64,000 bases of DNA from contig NZ_FNEJ01000016.1 in assembly GCF_900100085.1 (NCBI RefSeq), forward strand, positions 49,857-113,856, given 5' to 3'. This DNA is from Salipiger marinus. Its GTDB lineage: Bacteria > Pseudomonadota > Alphaproteobacteria > Rhodobacterales > Rhodobacteraceae. Every line of letters begins with the position of its first letter. Position 1 is the first letter of the stretch. The position numbers and the translations under genes were made by a program. This document shows, one piece after another, positions 35,790 to 45,111 of this stretch. Below the pieces are notes generated by a model. It worked only from the letters and a program-made list of their open reading frames with translations. It was not told the origin of the DNA and did not search any database.

Positions 35790-36734
35790 ATGATGCGGAC
35801 ATACAGGCAGCCCACCCTGCGGCAGATCGAAGTCTTCAAGGCGGTGATCGAAACCGGCACCGTCAGCCGTGCGGCGGAGACGCTGAACATGTCTCAGCCC
35901 GCGGCGAGCAAGCTGCTGTCAAATCTGGAGGCGGATTCCGGGCTCGATCTTTTCGAACGGCGGCGCGGGCTGCTGATCCCGACCGAACGCGGGCAGCGCT
36001 TCTATGAGGAGGTGGACCGGATCTTCTCCGGCCTCGACCAGATCGCGCTGGCCATCGACAACCTGCGCAGCGAGGAACGCGGGCGGCTGACGATCGGGGT
36101 GCTGCCCGCCCTTTCGGGCCGCTTCATCGCCACCGCCATCCGCAGCTTTTCGACCGCAGAGCCGGATGTGTTCATCTCCCTGCATGCCCGGTCCTCGCAG
36201 TTTCTGGTGGACTGGATGCGCTCCGGAAAGGTCGATGCCTGCATCGTCACCGGCCGCGTCGAGGATCCGCATATCGAGGTCGAGCCGCTGCTGAACATGC
36301 CCATGGTCTGCATGCTGCCGCCGGATCATCCCTTCGTGGACAAGACCGAGCTTTCCGTCGCCGATCTGGCGACCGAGCCGCTGGTGGCGTTCATGCACAG
36401 CAGCTACACCCGGCTGCAGCTGGAACGCGCCTTCGAGGCCGAGGGCCACCAGCCCCGGATCGTGACCGAGGCCACGACATCGCAGAATGTCTGCGAACTG
36501 GTCGCCGCCGGCATGGGCATAGCGCTGGTCCATCCGGTCTATGCCGAAACGGTCGAGGGGCGCGTGTCGGTGCGCCCCTTCGTGCCGGAAAATTTTCTGG
36601 ATTTTCAGCTGTGCCGCCTGCGCCATGGCCGCAACCGCAGGCTGGTCTCCACCTTCGTGGAGACGGTGCGGGCGACGGCCGAAGCCTTCGCCCGCGACGG
36701 GATCATCACTCGGTCAGCTCGGTCAGTTCGGTGA
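35790..36734 (+). CDS. LysR-type regulator of the opine-like operon
   Basis: The 314-residue protein has an N-terminal winged HTH (LRQIEVFKAVIETGTVSRAAETLNMSQPAASKLLSNLE, residues 10-50) and a LysR substrate-binding domain (GRLTIGVLPALSGRFI from about 95). It resembles OccR/NocR-type opine regulators in organisation. It is divergent from the oxidase/transporter operon and its 3' end overlaps the convergent binding-protein gene by about 29 bases. The inducer is probably the imported compound. The putative operator just before its start suggests autoregulation. Confidence 0.88.
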   Translation: MMRTYRQPTLRQIEVFKAVIETGTVSRAAETLNMSQPAASKLLSNLEADSGLDLFERRRGLLIPTERGQRFYEEVDRIFSGLDQIALAIDNLRSEERGRLTIGVLPALSGRFIATAIRSFSTAEPDVFISLHARSSQFLVDWMRSGKVDACIVTGRVEDPHIEVEPLLNMPMVCMLPPDHPFVDKTELSVADLATEPLVAFMHSSYTRLQLERAFEAEGHQPRIVTEATTSQNVCELVAAGMGIALVHPVYAETVEGRVSVRPFVPENFLDFQLCRLRHGRNRRLVSTFVETVRATAEAFARDGIITRSARSVR

Positions 36735-38265
36735 TCCGGGGCGCAAGGTTCATCTCGCCCTCCAGATCATAGCCGTAATCCAGCTTCGCGCTGCGCAGCC
36801 AGACCTGACGGAGGTTGAAAAGCGGCACCGAGCAGATCTGCTCGTGGATCAGCTGCTGCGCCTCTGACCATGCGGCAAGCTGCGCGTCCGCGTCCCCTTC
36901 GGTCTTGGCCGTGTTGATCGCGTCATCCGCCACGTCGCAATGCGAGAAATTGGTGATCGCGGTCGGTTTGCCGACGATGGCGTCGGAGTGATAGAATTCC
37001 GTCAGATAGGTGTCGGCGATCGGGAACCGCGCCGCGCCGTAAAAGGTCGCCCCGCTCAGATCGTCCCGGATCATCTCGTGATAGGTCGGATGGTCCACGA
37101 CCTGCATGTCGAGCGTGATCCCGACCTTGGTCAGCTGCGCCTGGATCACCTCCATGATGGGCAGCTGCGCGTTGTTGCTGGACACCACGGCTTTGATCGT
37201 CACGCCGGTCTCGAAGCCCGCCTCCGCCAGCAGCGCCTTGGCGGCCTCGGGATCGTAGCTATAGCTCCAGGCGCTGCAGTCTTCGCCCAGATAGCCGGAG
37301 GGCACCACCGAGCAGCCCTTGGGCCCGACATCCTCCCCCACGAAGGCGACGATCTCGTCGACATTGATGGCGCGCGCCATGGCCTCGCGGACACGCTTGT
37401 CGGTCAGCGGCTCCATCGTGGTGTTCAGATGCAGCGTGCGGTATTCTGCGGGCCAGAAGACATCGACCTTGGCGGTCTCCTCGCGGGCCCAGCGGTCGAT
37501 CCAGCGCTGCTCGCGCTTGCCATAGATCAGATCCAGCTCCCCCGAGGCAAAGGCCAGTTCGCGGCTGGCATCGGCCTGAATGAGCCGGTAATCGATCTCG
37601 TCGATCTTGGGCGCGCCGCGGAAATAGCCGTCATGCGCCACGAAGACGACCTGCTGCTGCGTGTCGTAGCGCTCGAACGCGAAGGGGCCGGTGCCGACGG
37701 GCTGCTTGCCGAAATCCTCGCCCTCCTGCTCGGCCGCCGCCTTGCTGACGATGTTGCCGCCATGGTAGTTCGAGACCAGCCCAAGAAACCCCGGCACCGG
37801 ATGCGCCAGCACGATGCGGACGGTGTGATCGTCCACCGCCTCGATCGTCTCGAAGGCGGCATAGGCGGCGGCGAAGCTGGAGCGTTCGGGATCCTTCGCC
37901 CGTTCCAGCGAATAGACCACATCCTCTGCGGTGAGCGCGCCCCAGTCGCCGTGGAACTTCACGTCCTGCTTCAGCGTGAACACCCATTCGGTGCCGTCTT
38001 CGGAGGTGGTCCAGCTTTCGGCCAGATCCGGTTCCAGATCCTGAGGGGAGGCGCTGCCGGGCGGGAAGCGCACCAGCCCGTTGAACACCCAGCTCATCGG
38101 ACCCTTTTCCGCCGTCGAGGAGGCGCGGTGAGGGTCAAGCGTCTTGATCTCGGGCGCGTTGATGCCGACGCGCAGGATCTTGTCCTGCGCCAGACTTGGT
38201 CCCGCCCAGGCCAGGCTGGCCGCCAGCGTGGCGGAGAGCGCCACCGCTTTTGTGAAATATGTCAT
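36706..38265 (-). CDS. Peptide/opine ABC transporter substrate-binding protein (family 5)
   Basis: The 519-residue protein has a signal peptide (ending AWAGPSLAQ) and the SBP_bac_5 layout: LRVGINAPEIKTLDPHRASS near residue 31, FTLKQDVKFHGDWGALTAEDVVYSLERAKDP near residue 97, and a typical C-terminus. It delivers the substrate to the DppBC-type permeases at 30-31.8 kb. It is separated from that operon by the LysR gene but shares the exact 20-bp putative operator, so it belongs to the same regulon. The family takes peptides, opines, nickel and sugars; the neighbours favour an amino-acid conjugate. Confidence 0.9.
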   Translation of the reverse strand: MTYFTKAVALSATLAASLAWAGPSLAQDKILRVGINAPEIKTLDPHRASSTAEKGPMSWVFNGLVRFPPGSASPQDLEPDLAESWTTSEDGTEWVFTLKQDVKFHGDWGALTAEDVVYSLERAKDPERSSFAAAYAAFETIEAVDDHTVRIVLAHPVPGFLGLVSNYHGGNIVSKAAAEQEGEDFGKQPVGTGPFAFERYDTQQQVVFVAHDGYFRGAPKIDEIDYRLIQADASRELAFASGELDLIYGKREQRWIDRWAREETAKVDVFWPAEYRTLHLNTTMEPLTDKRVREAMARAINVDEIVAFVGEDVGPKGCSVVPSGYLGEDCSAWSYSYDPEAAKALLAEAGFETGVTIKAVVSSNNAQLPIMEVIQAQLTKVGITLDMQVVDHPTYHEMIRDDLSGATFYGAARFPIADTYLTEFYHSDAIVGKPTAITNFSHCDVADDAINTAKTEGDADAQLAAWSEAQQLIHEQICSVPLFNLRQVWLRSAKLDYGYDLEGEMNLAPRITELTELTE

Positions 38266-38341
38266 TTTATTCCCCGTTGGATTTGCCTGCCCCTATCTGG
38301 CAGCCTCACCGGGCATCCCGTCAAATAGAGTTGGATGGGGC

Positions 38342-38361
38342 CGGTATTCCACGAGGTTATG
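38342..38361. promoter_or_regulatory. Putative LysR operator, copy 2
   Basis: This is identical over 20 bp to 35761-35780, in the same orientation relative to the minus-strand gene, and 77 bases from the start of the binding-protein gene (70 bases in the other case). Flanking bases are unrelated, which argues for selection on the site itself. Confidence 0.65.
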
Positions 38362-38569
38362 ACCTCATCCCCCCGTCCCCTGAAAGGACGGCAGAGGCGA
38401 GGGGGGAAGGATGCGCCGGAAAGGCCGCGCCGCCCGGGGGTGCGGCCCTCCCCGCCCTTCCTGGCCTGCTGCCCGCAGGGCCCCGGCATTGATCCATGGA
38501 CGGGACGGGACCGCGAGCCAAGCAGGCTCCGGCCATCGTCCTCTGGCACATTGCACGGCATGAGATGCG

Positions 38570-38597
38570 GGGGCACCGGCAGTCACGCCGGTGCCCC
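38570..38597 (-). terminator. Hairpin terminator after the D-aminoacylase gene
   Basis: A perfect 11-bp stem (GGGGCACCGGC and its complement, 38570-38580 and 38587-38597) with a 6-base loop lies 35 bases beyond the stop. A second GC-rich inverted repeat (about 38595-38623) is adjacent. No T-run follows. The stretch 38362-38569 holds no gene. Confidence 0.65.
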
Positions 38598-38631
38598 GGG
38601 GGCGGCGGCTCCCCCGCCCCCGGGGGGACGG

Positions 38632-40083
38632 TCAGACCACCCGGACCGGGGCGGACTGCGCAAGCGGCAGGCCGGGGCGGGCGCCGGTCTTTGCGCCCTC
38701 GGCCCAGACCTCGCGCCCGTTCACGAAGACCCGGTCGATCCCCTTGGCCGGGGAGATCGGGTTCTCGAAGGTGGCGCCCTCCTCGATCGTGTCGGGATCG
38801 AAGATGACCAGATCGGCAAAGCCGCCCACGGCGATGCGTCCGCGCCCGCCCAGCCCGAACCTGTCGGCGGGCATCGAGGTCATGCGCCGCACCGCCTCTT
38901 CGAGCGAGAACAGACCGATGTCGCGGGCATAGCGGCCCAGAACGCGCGGAAAGGTGCCCCAGACCCGGGGATGCGGGTGCGAGCCGGTGGGGATGCCGTC
39001 GGAGCAGATGATGGTATGTTCATAAGACAGGATGCGCTGCACGTCCTGCTCGTCCATGATGAAGAAGATGCCGGTCGCGGGCAGCAGCCGTTCGAGCGCA
39101 TCGTCGATATCGGTGTTCCACTGCCGCGCGATATCGTCAAGTTCCCGGCCCGCAAGCTCGGGGAAGGGCTCGCTTTCGGCGACGATGACCCGGGTCGCCT
39201 GCTTGTGCCGCCCCGAATTCAGGATGGTGGAGGACGCGACCCAAGGCGTGGTGTCCAGCCCCACATCCTGCTGGCGCATCGCCTCGTCGATCATCTTCAG
39301 CGTGATCTCGGACTTGCCGTGATTGGCAAGGCCCGCGCATTTGTGATGCGAGACATGCACGCCGCAGCCGCTGTCCCGCCCGACCTGAAAGGTCTCCTCC
39401 AGCGCCTCCATGACCCGGTCGCCCTCGTCGCGCATATGGGTGACATAAAGCTTGCCATGCTGATGGGCGATCTTGGCCAGCGCGATCAGCTCCTCGGTGG
39501 GGGCGGCGCGGGAGGGCGGGTAGAAGGTGCCGGTCGAGAGGCCGATGGCGCCCTCGGCCAGCGCCTGATCAAGGCTGCGGCACATGGCAAGGGTCTGCGC
39601 CGCATCGGCGGGCTTGTCGAGATCGGGCAGTTCGTTGATCCGCAGCGTGGAATGCCCGACCAGACAGGCGGCATTGACCGCAGCGGGGGCCGACAGCATG
39701 CGGTCGCGATAGGCGGCATAGGTCGGGAAGGCGCAGCTTTCATCCTCGATGATCATGCGCAGTGGCCCCGGCACGGCGCCCATCCGTTTCAGCGGCGCGA
39801 TGGAAAAGCCGCAATTGCCGTTGATCACCGTGGTGACCCCCTGCGAGGTCATGAATTCCATGTCCGGGCGGGTCAGCATGGCGCCATCGTGATGGACATG
39901 CGGATCGATGAAGCCGGGTGCCACGACCCGGCCCGCCGCCGCGATCTCGCGCCCGGCGGACCAATGGGTCAGATCTCCGGTCGCGATGATCCGGTCGTCG
40001 GTGACGGCGACGTCGCCGCGCTGCCGCGGCGCGCCGGTGCCGTCGATGATGTCCGCACCTCGAATGATGAGATCAGCCTGCAT
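38632..40083 (-). CDS. N-acyl-D-amino-acid deacylase (D-aminoacylase)
   Basis: ATG 40083 has a GGAGG site upstream. The 483-residue amidohydrolase begins with the small beta domain (ADLIIRGADIIDGTGAPRQRGDVAV) and has the metal motif PGFIDPHVHHD at residues 57-66, NGNCGFSIAP near 88 with the Cys typical of D-aminoacylases, VGHSTLR near 143 and VSHHKCAG near 240. It hydrolyses N-acyl-D-amino acids to D-amino acid and carboxylate with zinc. It is the last gene of a TRAP-transporter operon (DctM, DctP, DctQ), so the transporter probably imports its substrate. Confidence 0.9.
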   Translation of the reverse strand: MQADLIIRGADIIDGTGAPRQRGDVAVTDDRIIATGDLTHWSAGREIAAAGRVVAPGFIDPHVHHDGAMLTRPDMEFMTSQGVTTVINGNCGFSIAPLKRMGAVPGPLRMIIEDESCAFPTYAAYRDRMLSAPAAVNAACLVGHSTLRINELPDLDKPADAAQTLAMCRSLDQALAEGAIGLSTGTFYPPSRAAPTEELIALAKIAHQHGKLYVTHMRDEGDRVMEALEETFQVGRDSGCGVHVSHHKCAGLANHGKSEITLKMIDEAMRQQDVGLDTTPWVASSTILNSGRHKQATRVIVAESEPFPELAGRELDDIARQWNTDIDDALERLLPATGIFFIMDEQDVQRILSYEHTIICSDGIPTGSHPHPRVWGTFPRVLGRYARDIGLFSLEEAVRRMTSMPADRFGLGGRGRIAVGGFADLVIFDPDTIEEGATFENPISPAKGIDRVFVNGREVWAEGAKTGARPGLPLAQSAPVRVV

Positions 40084-40112
40084 GGGGCCTCCGTTCCGGT
40101 CGTTTCGTAATG

Positions 40113-40646
40113 TCAGGACTGGTCGCGCTCCGGCTCTGCCGGACCGGTGTCGCCGCACCAGCGCGCGACCAGATGGATCAGGATCAGGACGATCATCAGC
40201 GGCACCGCCACGGCGACCCAGACCGTCGAGAAGGGCAGCGCGTCGGCCATGGTGCGGCTGTGGCGCAGAAGAAAGCCGCGCGCGGGATTCATGCCCGGGC
40301 CAAAGACCACGTACCACAGGATCGGCAGCAGATAGACGAGCACGACCAGCGACTGCAGCAGCAGCGCGCCAAGCCGCATCCAGACCGGACCCTTGGTGAC
40401 GCCGTTGAACAGCGCCGGATCGAACCGGCGCTTGAAGGACATGGTGGCGCCGATCAGCCCTGCCCAGATCATGGCGTAGCGGGCCAGCTCCTCGGTATAG
40501 GCCGGGGGCTGGCTGAACATGTAGCGCGCCACGACCTGCAGCATCACGGCCCCCACGAGGACGACAATCGCGACCCCGGCGAGCACCGACGCCACGCGGT
40601 CAAGCGCGGTGCTGGTGTGACATATGCCGCGAAACAGCGTCCTCAT
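40113..40646 (-). CDS. TRAP transporter small membrane subunit (DctQ type)
   Basis: The 177-residue protein has four predicted helices, with VVARYMFSQPPAYTEELARYAMIWAGLIGATMSFKRR in the middle, the usual DctQ region with the conserved W/E pair. It links the binding protein to the DctM channel. It starts 15 bases after the DctP stop and is followed by the deacylase gene after 29 bases. The C-terminus is longer and charged. Confidence 0.88.
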   Translation of the reverse strand: MRTLFRGICHTSTALDRVASVLAGVAIVVLVGAVMLQVVARYMFSQPPAYTEELARYAMIWAGLIGATMSFKRRFDPALFNGVTKGPVWMRLGALLLQSLVVLVYLLPILWYVVFGPGMNPARGFLLRHSRTMADALPFSTVWVAVAVPLMIVLILIHLVARWCGDTGPAEPERDQS

Positions 40647-40661
40647 GGGGTCTGCCTCGGC

Positions 40662-41645
40662 TTACTCGGAGACGGACGCCTTGGCGTCCTTCCAGGCCTG
40701 AAGCGCCGCCTCGTCCAGCGCTGCGGTCCAGGTCTCGCGGGCGACCTCCATCATCTTCTCCCGCTCGCCGGGGGCAAGCTCGGTGATGGTCACGCCCGCC
40801 GCTTCATGCTTGGCGCGCACCTCTCCGGCCCAGGCGGTGATCCAGTCGCGGTTCGCCTGCACCCCGGCCTCGATCGCGCCGTCGATCTGGGTTTTCTCCT
40901 CGTCCGAGAGCGCCGCATACCAGTCTTCCGAAATCAGCACGACCCGGGTCGAGGGGGTCAGATCCACCGGGGTGAAATGCTTGAGGAATTCGGTATGCCC
41001 GGTCCGGATCGCCGAGTTCGGCGGGTTGAAATAGCCATCCGCCACGCCGGTCTGCAGGGCATTGGCCACTTCCGACCACGAGATGATCGTGCCGGTCGCG
41101 CCAAGCGCCTCCTGCAGGGCCAGCTGTTCGGAATTGAGCGCGCGGAAGCGCAGGCCGGACAGATCCTCCAGCGTGGCGATGGGGCGCTGGGTGTTGTGGA
41201 TGCCGATATCCATGCCGATATAGGTGAGCCCGACCATACGCACGCCGTTCTGCAGCAGCGGCTCGTTGATGGTGTCGCGCACATCGGTCTCGGCGAATAC
41301 CGCATCCAGTTCCTCGCGGCTTTCGAAGAAGAAGGGCAGCTGGATGCCCTTGCCGAAGGAGGACTGCCCGAAGGTGGTGGACAGCGCCGCAAGATCGACC
41401 TCGATCAGGCCCTGGGACACCTGGTCATAGCGTTCCTTTTCAGAGCCGAGCGTATCGGAGGGAAAGGACGACACCTCGAACCCGGTGCCGTCGAGCGCCT
41501 TGGCGAACCCCTCCACAAAGGCGGCCTCCGCGTTGGTCTCGGGGTCATCCGCGCCGTTGAAGGCGACCTTGACTTCCGCCGCCTGCAGGGCGCCCCCGGT
41601 CAGCGCCAGCGCGCTGGCCGCCAAAAGCTTCGAAATCATGTTCAT
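40662..41645 (-). CDS. TRAP transporter substrate-binding protein (DctP type)
   Basis: The 327-residue periplasmic protein has a signal peptide ending LQAAE and the DctP family core: QGLIEVDLAALSTTFGQ near residue 77, the carboxylate-binding Arg in LSGLRFRALNSE near 163, and ALQTGVADGYFNPPN near 195. Its substrate has a carboxylate. The operon partner being an N-acyl-D-amino-acid deacylase makes an N-acyl amino acid the likely ligand. Confidence 0.92.
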   Translation of the reverse strand: MNMISKLLAASALALTGGALQAAEVKVAFNGADDPETNAEAAFVEGFAKALDGTGFEVSSFPSDTLGSEKERYDQVSQGLIEVDLAALSTTFGQSSFGKGIQLPFFFESREELDAVFAETDVRDTINEPLLQNGVRMVGLTYIGMDIGIHNTQRPIATLEDLSGLRFRALNSEQLALQEALGATGTIISWSEVANALQTGVADGYFNPPNSAIRTGHTEFLKHFTPVDLTPSTRVVLISEDWYAALSDEEKTQIDGAIEAGVQANRDWITAWAGEVRAKHEAAGVTITELAPGEREKMMEVARETWTAALDEAALQAWKDAKASVSE

Positions 41646-41672
41646 GTCTGGTCTCCTCTGTTGGTTTTTTGA

Positions 41673-42956
41673 TCACGCCAGCCCCAGCCAGCGCGGCAGC
41701 GCCAGCGAGATGTCCGGAAAATAGGTGAGCACGAAAAGCAGCAGGACCTCTGCAAAGAAGAACGGCAGGGTGGCCCGGATCAGGCGCCAGTAGTTCATCC
41801 GCACCGTGGTCGCGAGGATCAGCAGCACCCCGCCCAGGGGCGGCGACAGCAGGCCCGTGGTGATGTTGAAGCAGATCACGATGCCCAGATGCACCGGGTC
41901 GATCCCCATGGCGAGCGCCACCGGCACGAAGATCGGCGCAAAAAGCGCCACGGCGGCCTTCACATCCATGATCATGCCCGCGAACAGGAAAATCCCGTTG
42001 ATCAGCATCAGATACTGGATCGGTCCCAGCCCCCAGCCCTCGACGGTGGCCGCGATCGCCTGCGGCCATTGCAGCAGGGCGGCGAGGTAGGAAAAGGTCG
42101 AGATGGCGCAGAGGATGATGAACAGGGCGCCCAGCATGATCGCGGTGCGCTGGATGCTGGCAAGGATGTCCGCAAGGGTCATCCTGCCGATGACGACCCC
42201 GATGATCAGCGCCGCCACGACCGCGACCGCCGCCGCCTCGGCGGGGGTCATGAAGCCGAAAAGCGTGCCGCCCAGAATGATGACCGGCAGCAGCATCGCC
42301 GGGATCGCCCGCACCAGCGAACCAAGGAAGGGCGGAATGTCATCCCCCGCGCCGCCGGGATGGTCGTCGCGATAGGCGTAAAAGGCGTTCATCGCCATCA
42401 GCACCGCCGCCAGCAGCAGGCCGGGCACGATCCCCGCCGCAAACAGCGCCGTGACATTGGTGTCCATCAGCGCGCCGTAGAAGATCAGGATCGAGGAGGG
42501 CGGGATGATGGGCCCGATGATCGAGGAGGCGCCGGTGATCGCCGCCGCATAATCCAGCGGATAGCCGCGCCGCTGCATCTCTGGCACCAGCGAATTGCCA
42601 AGGGCCGCCGCATCGGAGACCGCCGATCCCGACACGCCGGCAAAGAACACCGAGGTCATGACATTCACATGGCCCAGCCCGCCCTTCAGCCGCCCGAGAA
42701 AGGACATGCAGAAATCGATGAGCGCGGTCGCAAGCCCGCCCCGGTTCATCAGATCCCCGGCAAAGATGAACAGCGGCATGGCGAGGAAGGCAAAGACGTC
42801 AAGCTGGCTGAACAGGCGCTGCGGCAGGGCCGCCATGAAGGTTTCGCGCTCGGTCACGACAAAGGTCAGGATCGCCGAGGCGCCGATCACATAGGCGATG
42901 GCGGATCCCGCGAGCAGCCCGAGGATCACGAAGATCATGATGAACGGCGCCTGCAT
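41673..42956 (-). CDS. TRAP transporter large membrane subunit (DctM type)
   Basis: ATG 42956 gives 427 residues, the family norm; the frame is open 126 bases further but without a matching N-terminus. The protein has about twelve helices, with SGSAVSDAAALGNSLVPEM near residue 115 and ASSIIGPIIPPSSILIFYG near residue 145, the conserved re-entrant regions. It uses a sodium or proton gradient for uptake. It is the first gene of the DctMPQ-deacylase operon and divergent from a LysR gene with a T-N11-A palindrome between. Confidence 0.93.
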   Translation of the reverse strand: MQAPFIMIFVILGLLAGSAIAYVIGASAILTFVVTERETFMAALPQRLFSQLDVFAFLAMPLFIFAGDLMNRGGLATALIDFCMSFLGRLKGGLGHVNVMTSVFFAGVSGSAVSDAAALGNSLVPEMQRRGYPLDYAAAITGASSIIGPIIPPSSILIFYGALMDTNVTALFAAGIVPGLLLAAVLMAMNAFYAYRDDHPGGAGDDIPPFLGSLVRAIPAMLLPVIILGGTLFGFMTPAEAAAVAVVAALIIGVVIGRMTLADILASIQRTAIMLGALFIILCAISTFSYLAALLQWPQAIAATVEGWGLGPIQYLMLINGIFLFAGMIMDVKAAVALFAPIFVPVALAMGIDPVHLGIVICFNITTGLLSPPLGGVLLILATTVRMNYWRLIRATLPFFFAEVLLLFVLTYFPDISLALPRWLGLA

Positions 42957-43039
42957 GTCCTGATGACCTCCCCCGCTGCGGCTTTGGTCAAGAGTGGGAG
43001 GCATGTCCCGAAATGAAAATAGAAATAATTTCAGGAATA

Positions 43040-43056
43040 CATAGCATATAGCTATG
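43040..43056. promoter_or_regulatory. Putative LysR operator for the TRAP/deacylase operon
   Basis: CATAGC and GCTATG flank a 5-base AT spacer, forming a 17-bp dyad with T-N11-A spacing (T43042 to A43054). It lies between the divergent dctM-type gene (84 bases) and the lysR gene (31 bases). The surroundings are unusually AT-rich. Confidence 0.55.
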
Positions 43057-43087
43057 GTCAAAGGATCTGGCAGGAAAGGCAAACCCG

Positions 43088-43999
43088 GTGAAACCCCTTA
43101 CGCTTCAAAGGCTTCAGGTCTTCTGCACGGTCTATGAACACCATTCGATCACCGCCGCCGCCCGCGTCATGAAACTGTCACAGCCCACGGTCAGCCGCCA
43201 TCTGCGCGACTTTGAGGCAGCGCTTGGCCTGACGCTGTTCGTGCTCGACAAGGGCCGGGTGCTGCCCACCGCCGAGGCCGATGCCATCTACACGGACAGC
43301 CGTTTTCTGGATGACGGCATCTCCCGGCTGGAACGGCGGATCGAGTCGCTGCGCAAGGGCACCGGGACGCGGCTGCCGGTGATGTCGGTGGGGCTTTTTG
43401 CGCCGCATTTTGTGCCGACCGCGCTCCGGCGCACGCTGGATGCCCTGCCCGGGCTGCGCATCACGCTGGATATCGGCACGGCGGAACAGCAGATCACCTA
43501 TATGCGGGCAGGCATGGTCGAGATCGGGCTGGTCGTGGGCAAGTTCGCCGAGACCGACATCGTGGCGGAGCGCATCGGCGAGGGACGGCTGGTGGTGCTG
43601 ACCCCGGAAGGCGGCCCCCTGACCCGGCTTGACCGGGTCAGGCTCGAGGATCTGGTCTCGGTGCCGATGCTGGGGCTCACGGCGCGCGGCCCGCTCGGGC
43701 GGGTGCTGAGCGAGGCGCTGGTGGAGCGCGGCCTTGCCTATAGCGACACCATCACCGGCAATTCGCTGGTCTCGGTGCCACATCTGGTCAAGGCCTTCGG
43801 CCGCTCCGCCGTCGTCGACGAATTCACCGCCGCGCTGCATGGCGTGCCCGGCCTTGTGACCCTGCCGCTGGAGACGGATCTGCCGATCGAGATCAACGCC
43901 ATCACCATGGGCGCCGACGCGCAGAAAACCGCCATCCAGATCTTCGTCCGGGAAATGCGCGCCCTGCTCGCCGACTGGGCGGCGGGAAAGCGGCCATGA
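43088..43999 (+). CDS. LysR-type regulator, probable control of TRAP/deacylase operon
   Basis: The 303-residue protein starts with GTG. The HTH is at residues 4-45 (LQRLQVFCTVYEHHSITAAARVMKLSQPTVSRHLRDFE), followed by the effector-binding domain (LPVMSVGLFAPHFVPTALRRTL from about 96). Being divergent from the TRAP operon, it most likely activates it when an N-acyl amino acid or its product is present. It is unrelated in detail to the LysR at 35.8 kb. Confidence 0.88.
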   Translation: MKPLTLQRLQVFCTVYEHHSITAAARVMKLSQPTVSRHLRDFEAALGLTLFVLDKGRVLPTAEADAIYTDSRFLDDGISRLERRIESLRKGTGTRLPVMSVGLFAPHFVPTALRRTLDALPGLRITLDIGTAEQQITYMRAGMVEIGLVVGKFAETDIVAERIGEGRLVVLTPEGGPLTRLDRVRLEDLVSVPMLGLTARGPLGRVLSEALVERGLAYSDTITGNSLVSVPHLVKAFGRSAVVDEFTAALHGVPGLVTLPLETDLPIEINAITMGADAQKTAIQIFVREMRALLADWAAGKRP

Positions 44000-44060
44000 C
44001 CCCCGGCGCGCCCCCTGCCCGCCGAGGATCGGTCGGGACAGGGCCCGCCCGCGCCGCCGC

Positions 44061-45092
44061 TCAGTCCAGCCAGACGCCGCTTGCCAGCAGGCGGCGCAGC
44101 AGGCCGGGCTGGCCTGAGACCTCCATGCGGGCATAGATCTGCTTGGAGGTGCTGCGCGCCGTCTCCAGCGTCCAGCCCAGATCCTGCGCCGCCCCGGCAA
44201 GGCTCAGCCCGTCGCAGAGGCAGGCCGCGAGCCGCGCCTCGCTGCGGCTGAGGCCGAAGGCGCGGGCGAGGCGGTCGCAGGGCAGCGCCCGGGCCGAGAG
44301 TGCATGGCGCAGCCGCCCCGTCAGCTGCAGCTCGCCGCCGACCGTCTGAAGACCGAGGCGCAGCTCCACCCGCGGCTCGGTCGACAGCACCACCTGCCGG
44401 ACCGTGCCCGGCTGCTGCGCCACCGCCGCGAGGGCCAGACGCAGCGCCTGTGCGGCCTCTTCGGGCAGCGACAGCCGCCCGTCGGCGCGCAGGCTCAGCC
44501 CCGCCAGCGCCTGCAGCCGCGCCTCCAGCCCTTCGGCCATGGCGCTGACCTGCCCCGAAGGCGCGAAGAGGATCCAGCCGCCCCCCAGCGCCGCGGCGAT
44601 CTGGCCATCAAGCAGGGCGCGCGCCCGCTCTTCCTCGAGCTGCCGCCAGCCGCCCAGCACCACGCCCAGATAGGGGATCAGGTTCGACAGCTGCAGCCCG
44701 TCCACCGCGCGGAAATCCTCGCCCCTGCGGCGCAGCGCCAGCAGCACCCGCGCCTCCCGGCCAAGGCGCCAGCGCAGCGCCCGCAGCGGCGGCCCCGAGG
44801 GCCCCGCCCCCGGCAGGTCGATCTGCGAATAGACCCGCCCGCTGCGCATGCGCTCCACCACCGCCTCGGCAGGGCCGTCCCAGTCCGCGCCCACCTGCCA
44901 GCCGGTGACGGGGCGCCCCGGCCCGCCAAGCCGCAGCAGCGCGCTCTCGGCCTGCGTGGCGGCGGCGAGCCGCGACAGGAAACCGTGCCACAGATCTTCG
45001 CGGGCCGCAGCGGAGCCCTGCGGAGAGCTGCCCTCGGTCAGGCCTAATGAAGCGGCAAACAGCGCCGCAAGGATCTCGGTTTCGTCCGGCAT
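44061..45092 (-). CDS. LuxR-type HTH regulator with unknown sensor region
   Basis: The 343-residue protein is rich in Ala, Leu and Arg. Its last 65 residues form a LuxR/GerE-type HTH ([45 protein letters not shown]). The first 200 residues show no motif I recognise; a GAF/PAS-like fold is possible. It has no receiver Asp pattern and no autoinducer-domain signature. It is divergent from cysD with 96 bases between, which contain a perfect 18-bp palindrome, so it may regulate sulfate activation or itself. Confidence 0.75.
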   Translation of the reverse strand: MPDETEILAALFAASLGLTEGSSPQGSAAAREDLWHGFLSRLAAATQAESALLRLGGPGRPVTGWQVGADWDGPAEAVVERMRSGRVYSQIDLPGAGPSGPPLRALRWRLGREARVLLALRRRGEDFRAVDGLQLSNLIPYLGVVLGGWRQLEEERARALLDGQIAAALGGGWILFAPSGQVSAMAEGLEARLQALAGLSLRADGRLSLPEEAAQALRLALAAVAQQPGTVRQVVLSTEPRVELRLGLQTVGGELQLTGRLRHALSARALPCDRLARAFGLSRSEARLAACLCDGLSLAGAAQDLGWTLETARSTSKQIYARMEVSGQPGLLRRLLASGVWLD

Positions 45093-45111
45093 CGGCCTTT
45101 CCTGCGCAATT

